In this document: piece by piece, positions 58,500 to 64,000 of the stretch
Layout of the letters: each line of letters starts with the position of its first letter
How positions within the stretch are numbered: the stretch's first letter is position 1
Source of the DNA: Andrena cerasifolii
Taxonomy: Eukaryota; Arthropoda; Insecta; Hymenoptera; Andrenidae
DNA length: 64,000 bases
Assembly (NCBI RefSeq): GCF_050908995.1
Contig: NC_135119.1
Span: forward strand, 27,061,001-27,125,000
Direction of reading: 5' to 3'
Made by a program: the position numbers and the translations under genes
Notes under the pieces: generated by a model
The model's input: only the letters and a program-made list of their open reading frames with translations
The model's database searches: none
Told to the model about the DNA's origin: nothing

Positions 58500-60355
58500 T
58501 GGGCTGGCTCGCTGCACCAGCATTTGGGACAGTTTTAATCCGGCGTCGTGGGCGTCGAGATCTTGTCGTTACGCGGGCACGTTCCACCAGTCGACCCACG
58601 TGTTCGCCATTTACCATTTCGCCATGCAGGTTTCTTAGGGAAATTGGCGCCTGCTATAAAGGCCCCACCTCCGATCGCTATTGTAATTCGCAGTGGGCCA
58701 GCTGGCGCGTTTCTATTTCCCGCTGAAATCAATTTTTCAAACGTGACACCGCTGCGCTTCGATCGAACGCATTCTGAGCTCTCTTCGACGTAATATTCGA
58801 TTTATCCGATTTATTCGATTCTCCTGTCAATCGACAGCTGTCAGAGAATAATTGCATCAAATTTCAATGGAAATCAGTTCCATCTTCTCTTCGATAACGG
58901 CGAGTTAACGACGCACATAATACGATATCATGGAAAGTGGAAATTTTTAATTTTAAAACTGGATAAATGGAAGCTGAGATTTCGGTAAATTTTATACTTA
59001 TATAAATCTGCTGGAGAATATTCAAGTCTACGTTTTCGCCAGTTTTCAGGGTTTTATACAAAGCTTGAAATATACTGCGCGAAAGATCGCAGACCTGCAT
59101 ACAGTTAGCGCGCGCTGGAATCGTTCGCGTCGAAAGGAACAAGTGCGCCCTGCAGGGAACTCCTTAAAATTAATCTAATCAGACGCGTCAGAGCGCGCCT
59201 AAGTGGATTCGTGCATTAACAGCAAGGGCGCAGAGGGTAAGGTGGCCGTAGCACCTTCGACGAGCCTGTCCCACTCGCTAGATTTAACCCCCTCCCGGCC
59301 CTTACGTATTACCGGGCGAGTCGCGGAATAATTGGTAATTAGTCGACGCACGGGGCTGTCGTTAAATTGGTTCCTCCTTAATGGAACTGTCGCGAAAGTA
59401 TCGCGATTTAGTCGCAGAAACGTCCGCTCCACCGTCCACGCGCGTACACCCTTGGACGCGGGCTCTGAGATTAATTAGACGGGCCTTGCTGCAAGTGCCG
59501 GCAGATAAGTGCTTGAAACGAACCGTAAACAGTACCGAGTACCTTTTATCGAAACACTTTAATGAATAACTTACGCCATTGATTTATCTATTTGCCGTGA
59601 ATTTCAATTTCCCAATATTCTTCGAAGCTCGATTTACCAATTCAACGTAAATATTGACACGCTTTAATATTGGATAGCTCTCGGAGGATCCGATTCTCCT
59701 GCTATTACAATATTCCTAACTATTTGTGCGCTGCGTTTGCATAATGAGTCGGTCCAGTACCCCCGGCACGTGCGGATAACGCTCATAGGCGTTCAGCGAG
59801 CGTGTTTAACAGATACGACTAAAGCATTTCCGCACAGTGGGTGTGCCGAGCGGTTGGATTTCAGCAGTGAGAGGGTTGCAGAATGATGCGAATGAAAATT
59901 GCACTACTGTCTCGAATCATTCGGTCCTCCATGCTTTTACGTCCTTCGAATTGCGTCTCGAAATGAATGGAGGGGCCGTGGCGTGCCAAGCGTCGCTTTT
60001 GAAACCCGGACCACAGTGCTCTGGCACATGGAGGCTGCAAAAGAGGGGCACGAGGGAAGAGGCTGTACGGAGAAGCTATTTTAATGTGAGGGCTCATTTA
60101 CGAAGTGGCGGGCAGCGAGGAGTGCGGCTAATGGCACCGAATAAATTATCGCACCATTCAAGGGCACGGAATGCCTAGCAAGACACTCGATTACCCGCAG
60201 ACCAGCGATACGAGCCCAGTCAATCAAGGCTGTCGCATGCCGAACGTAATTAGTTATTTCCAATCGGCGGTGTTCAACCGTGTGCCTCGTGTCTTCCTCC
60301 AATCAATAATACATTCGTTTCTTTCACGCTCAAAAATCCTAAAAAAACATCGACT
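58500..60355. other. no gene recognised; one shared block
   Basis: CpG-rich with short frames on both strands. At 59770-59794 GTGCGGATAACGCTCATAGG-CGTTC repeats the core of the element at 20552-20700 (23 of 25), but the flanks do not match. Confidence 0.4.
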
Positions 60356-60361
60356 TTTTAA

Positions 60362-60754
60362 GGGGCAACATACATACAGGGAACGAAAAAGAAGGATGGA
60401 TTCGAAGAATTTTTTTGCATGGAGAAATATTTTATCAATGGAAGCATTTTATACGTTAGAAGAGTCATACTTTTGTCTATAAAATGTGAAATTTTCATTA
60501 AAAAATTCGGAGAAGAAACTGCATTGTGGTAGGTTTTTTTCAGAAATAGCGACTGCGGTGGCCATCGTATCCTCGTTGTTTTTCATTTGAAACAAAAAGG
60601 AAAAATTGTTCTGAAAATAGAAAGAAAATACTAGTACCTGTCGTAACCGATTTTGGTTTTTTCAATTTTTCGCGAAAGGGCGGGAATTTGAATAGAGAAC
60701 TTGACTTTATGACTGAAAATGTGAAAAGTTCGCCTCCTAGGTGTATGTTGCCCC
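60362..60754. mobile_element. TTAA-flanked element G (393 bp)
   Basis: TTAA at 60358-60361 and 60755-60758. Both ends begin GGGGCAACATACA (13 of 13). The interior is AT-rich and does not fold back far. A 143-codon minus-strand frame (60540-60971) crosses its right boundary and is therefore not a transposon gene. Confidence 0.75.
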
Positions 60755-61599
60755 TTAAGAAACCAAATAATACTCCCCGACTACATTTAAACTTGAACAC
60801 CGAATCGATTGACCATCCACCAGCGCACCTCATTCCACAAACCACCAACGAAACCCCGAGAAAGAATAAATTAGGAGCGAGATTGCCCCGTCGTCCCGCA
60901 GAGGCTAATAAACGCGTCTGTGGCTGAAACAGGGTAAGAAGGAGGGGCGGGGGTTGAAGAGGTAAATTCACCCCGCCGCGTGAATATTAATTACCGAAAT
61001 TGTGGCCGGCGTACTAATCCCCCTCGCTAAACGGAAGTCCCTCGTCTTAAGTTAATATCGCGTGGGGGGCGCCCGCGCTAGCGCAAGGGCGATGTGCCCT
61101 TGGGCGCTCAGAAATTGTCGGAAGCCGGGGGTGGGCAAGGAATGATTAAAGTCTCGCGGGCCCCGGCCAGCTTTCACAGGAACCGTCTCCGTGAAGATTA
61201 GCGGCCGACGAATCAATTAGTCGGGCCGCCTGGCCGGCTAATTGCGACTCGAATGCGGGGGACTGGAAAAATCCATGCGACTCGTCTTGGCCCGCCGTGG
61301 AACGGCGCTCGAGCCACACTCTGGGAGATGTCGAATGCTCGGTGAACACGGGGAATTTCAATATTAGCCCGACTGGAGATGGAACGAGACAAAGAAATTC
61401 TTCGAATGGCCCCGCTTCTTCTCTGTCTGCCCAATATCCCTGGGTCTTCTGCGCGTGTCGCGTTGGTCTTTCTTGGTTTCTTGTGGGTGGCTCGCGGGAC
61501 GTCCAAATTGAGACGTGGTGGCACTTTGGCGTATGGTGCAGGAGGTCGGAAGGAGAATTTGAGGGAGGAGCTTGTTTTGGGGTTGTGGGTTGAGATTTG

Positions 61600-62830
61600 G
61601 AAATGAAGACCCCAATTAGGGAAGCTTCATTTGAAAATGGGGACCTAAATTTGGGGACAGGAAGCTTAATTTTGGGGGTGAGAACCTTAATTTGGAAATT
61701 AAGACCTAAACTTGCGGGCGGGTATCTTAATTTGAGGCTCAAGAGCTCAATATAGGGAACAAAAACCTTAACTTGGAAATGGGGACTTAAACTTGAAAGC
61801 AGGGAGCTTGACTTGGAAATGGAGGCTTTATCTTTGGTGTGCACACCTTACCCTGAAGATGGAGGCCTAAACATGGAAGCTGGGATCTTAATTTGTCGAT
61901 ACGAACACTGCTTACAAAATGGATACCTCAACTGTGTATGGGGACGCCAGATTGGGGATGAACACCTTAAGAGGGTACTCTAGTGTAGGTGGTAGAAATT
62001 TTTCTTTTTTTTTTTGTTTTATCTCGTAGTTTGTGGTGTAACAAATATTTCTGTAAAGCGACTTTTTGAAATTCGAAATATTAGTAGAGATGTAGAGGTC
62101 CAAATGTAGTGTCTCCCGTACGGCACTATTGTCTGTAAAAACTTCAAACGCGTTTTTCTCGAAAGAGGGTTTTTCAAGACGGGCATTTGCATATCCAGTA
62201 GCTCTTTTGCGTACACGTTCATAACATAACTGGCTATTGTTGGAAGCGCGGGCGCGTTTCTATCTTGTAAAAGATTAATATTACAGAAAAAACGCAGCCA
62301 AATTTTTAATGAAAATTGGACAGTTTTACTAAAAATGCTGCCATTAAAATTTTATTTTTAGAAGGCCTCCGTGCTTCCAACCATAGCGACAAACATAATA
62401 AAGAAAATAAGCCTTCGTTTTTCCATTTTGGATGACTAGAACAGTTCCTATATCAACGCCTGTCCAAAAAGAATATTTTTTAACAATCTAGCGCTACCGA
62501 CTACATTTATGTACATGTGCGATAAAAAAGTTCAAAAAAATTCTGAGTATTACTTCAAACATACCTTAATAACCAGGCAAACCGCCAGATAGTATAAACT
62601 TATAGTTTTTGTTAAATAAATTCCCGAAGATGGCGTTGAAAAACGGGCAGTTACACTGGAGTACCTCCTTAAGGGGACTAGGCAGTCAGATCGCTCGAAA
62701 ATCAAGTATTTTTTGCGAATTAATTACAAGGAGATGAACACAAATTGTGACTAGTACTTTTGGGTAATGGGGACCTTATTCTTAGGTCCAGGGCCTTAAC
62801 ACAAAACTGGGGACCCAATCAAAATCTAAC
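61600..62830 (+). repeat. degenerate tandem repeat split by element F
   Basis: Irregular units of about 20-24 bp of the form ACTTGGAAATGGGGACCTTA run from 61600 to 61966 and resume, weaker, at 62755-62830 (GGGTAATGGGGACCTTATTC). The break contains element F. The minus-strand 232-codon frame at 61146-61844, the longest in the window, lies partly in this repeat and is not a gene. Confidence 0.7.
61971..62668. mobile_element. TTAA-flanked element F (698 bp)
   Basis: TTAA at 61967-61970 and 62669-62672. Ends GAGGGTACTCTAGTGTAGG and, reverse-complemented, GGAGGTACTCCAGTGTAAC (14 of 19). The right part is shared with element B (35061-35386). The interior is AT-rich with no transposase; short minus frames at 61912-62222 show no motif. 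Confidence 0.8.
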
Positions 62831-62849
62831 AATAGCCTCTAAAACTTAA

Positions 62850-63480
62850 ATTGATCACATCTCAGAAACATGAAATCTGAAGACAGATACTTGTCCGATG
62901 TTTTTCCTCAAATTCAACCCTTACAGTACACCCCCAAAGGCCCGCCAACTTAGAAGCACCCTGTACAACGAAATCAGCATGTGAACGTTCATTTAAGCTT
63001 CGGTGCGCCAGAGGGGAGGCACACTCCAAGACCCGTGTTCTCCTCCGCCCTCTTCACCCTTCGCCATCGGAACATTCTTGGACGTTCCCGAGTCGCGGTT
63101 AAAAGTCCGATGCCCGGTACGTGCCCCGAAATAATCGTGTAAGCGAGCTCCAGCCAAGTCCATCGACGGAATTCCCGATCCGGTCACGTGCGGCTCGCTC
63201 GGATGCCTAACGATTGTCGTCGACGCTGCTACAACGCACGCGAGCACCGCATTCGCAATGCATACACCGGCCACGCTTCCCTAATGCTTAGCTTTTCGCC
63301 CCCGACCCCCGTTCCATACCCCACAGATTATTTCCCCGTGTCCAGTTCCTGGCAATCTACCCTTTCGTTTCTTATCACGATCATCGCTGAGCAGATCGTA
63401 GCTCGGAAGCATCAGAACCGCTTCAACTGCTATTAAGAGTTTGGAGGAGATGAAATACTATTTAAATTTCAAACTTTGAA
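62850..63480. other. no gene recognised
   Basis: CpG-rich at 63000-63400 with overlapping short frames; nothing recognised. Confidence 0.4.
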
Positions 63481-63489
63481 AGGTAGTGG

Positions 63490-63750
63490 TTTATACCTAT
63501 TCCAAAATTGCTCAGTTTTTAATATTTATGGAGTTACAAAAAAGTAACAAAATAAAATATACTCTATCCATACGAAACCAAATAAATAAAATCTAAAATA
63601 TCTAAAATCTGTACAATATATATATATATATATAGATTTTTTTTTAGATTTTATTTATTTGGTTTCGTATCGATAGAGTACATTTTATTTTGTTACTTTT
63701 TTGTAACTTCATAAATATTAAAAACTGAACAATTTTGGAATAGGTATAAA
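63490..63750. mobile_element. near-perfect palindrome, 109-bp arms
   Basis: Arms 63490-63598 and 63642-63750 are inverted copies with 4 mismatches (96%). The loop holds (AT)n. Arms start TTTATACCTATTCCAAAATT. The high identity suggests recent formation or ongoing arm-to-arm conversion. No target-site duplication is visible. A cruciform or hairpin is physically possible. Confidence 0.85.
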
Positions 63751-64000
63751 TATTTATATATTTTTTTATAAAAACTCGAAAACCGGTTAAATCTTTTCTT
63801 GAAATACTGGAATTCGAAAACCGGTTTTTTTAAAAGTCTATTTTGTATAAACCCTATTTAACCCTAAGATTCCAATTAGATTTCTCGACGATCCAACTCA
63901 ACTATCAAGGAATACCTAAAAATTCTTAAGACTGCGCCGAGTTTCTTCCCGCTGCAACTGACACCCTCACCCGATTAAATCATCAACAGGACCGTTAAAA

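Noticed and set aside
61146..61844. Longest open frame (232 codons, minus)
   Set aside because: It lies partly in the degenerate ACTTGGAAATGGGGACC repeat, has no recognisable domain and overlaps plus-strand frames of similar quality.
1..64000. Bacterial or viral gene cluster, defence system or toxin locus
   Set aside because: No contiguous long coding frames, no operon structure and no recognisable viral or bacterial proteins.

Overview
The window reads as eukaryotic, very probably insect, nuclear DNA that is almost entirely non-coding. No open frame looks like a complete gene, and there are no operons, ribosome-binding sites, rRNA genes, convincing tRNA genes or CRISPR arrays. CpG-rich, moderately GC-rich stretches alternate with AT-rich stretches, and there are many short palindromic DNA transposons plus a tRNA-like SINE family. 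That mosaic suits Hymenoptera (bees, ants, wasps), but the assignment is inference from composition and repeat style only.

Possible coding content is a handful of short exon-like intervals between plausible splice sites: 2-163 (+), 8112-8378 (-), 22013-22065 (+), 36291-36404 (+), 47298-47384 (+), 54067-54193 (+) and 58411-58496 (+). The best is 54067-54193, with an ATG at 54125, 23 codons and a GTGAGT donor, which looks like a first coding exon followed by a long intron. None was assigned to a gene family. The only recognisable protein remnant is a frameshifted C-terminus of a Tc1/mariner-type transposase at 17779-17949.

The rest is repeats. (1) At least seven inverted-repeat elements are flanked by TTAA (one flank is ATAA) and start with a G-rich end. 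They lie at 34793-35056, 35061-35386, 39366-40093, 40150-40818, 49453-50275, 60362-60754 and 61971-62668. (2) There are hAT-like miniature elements with CAGAGWTGGGC ends (21120, 42615, 43516), TA-flanked miniature elements (16318, 49110), a possible pogo-like element (56097) and several other foldback elements. (3) There are three copies of a tRNA-like SINE; the copy at 39300-40885 is split by two of the TTAA elements. (4) Three arrays at 17.3, 45.7 and 49 kb are built around one palindromic core, CGTAGTACTACG, with different spacers, and isolated core-like copies occur elsewhere. (5) There are several minisatellites (6.8, 8.5, 12.5, 29, 31.3, 38.4, 47.8 and 61.6 kb).

No novel enzymatic or defence system was found. 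The points most worth following up are the TTAA-flanked group, the palindrome-core arrays and the nested insertions that let several insertion sites be read directly.
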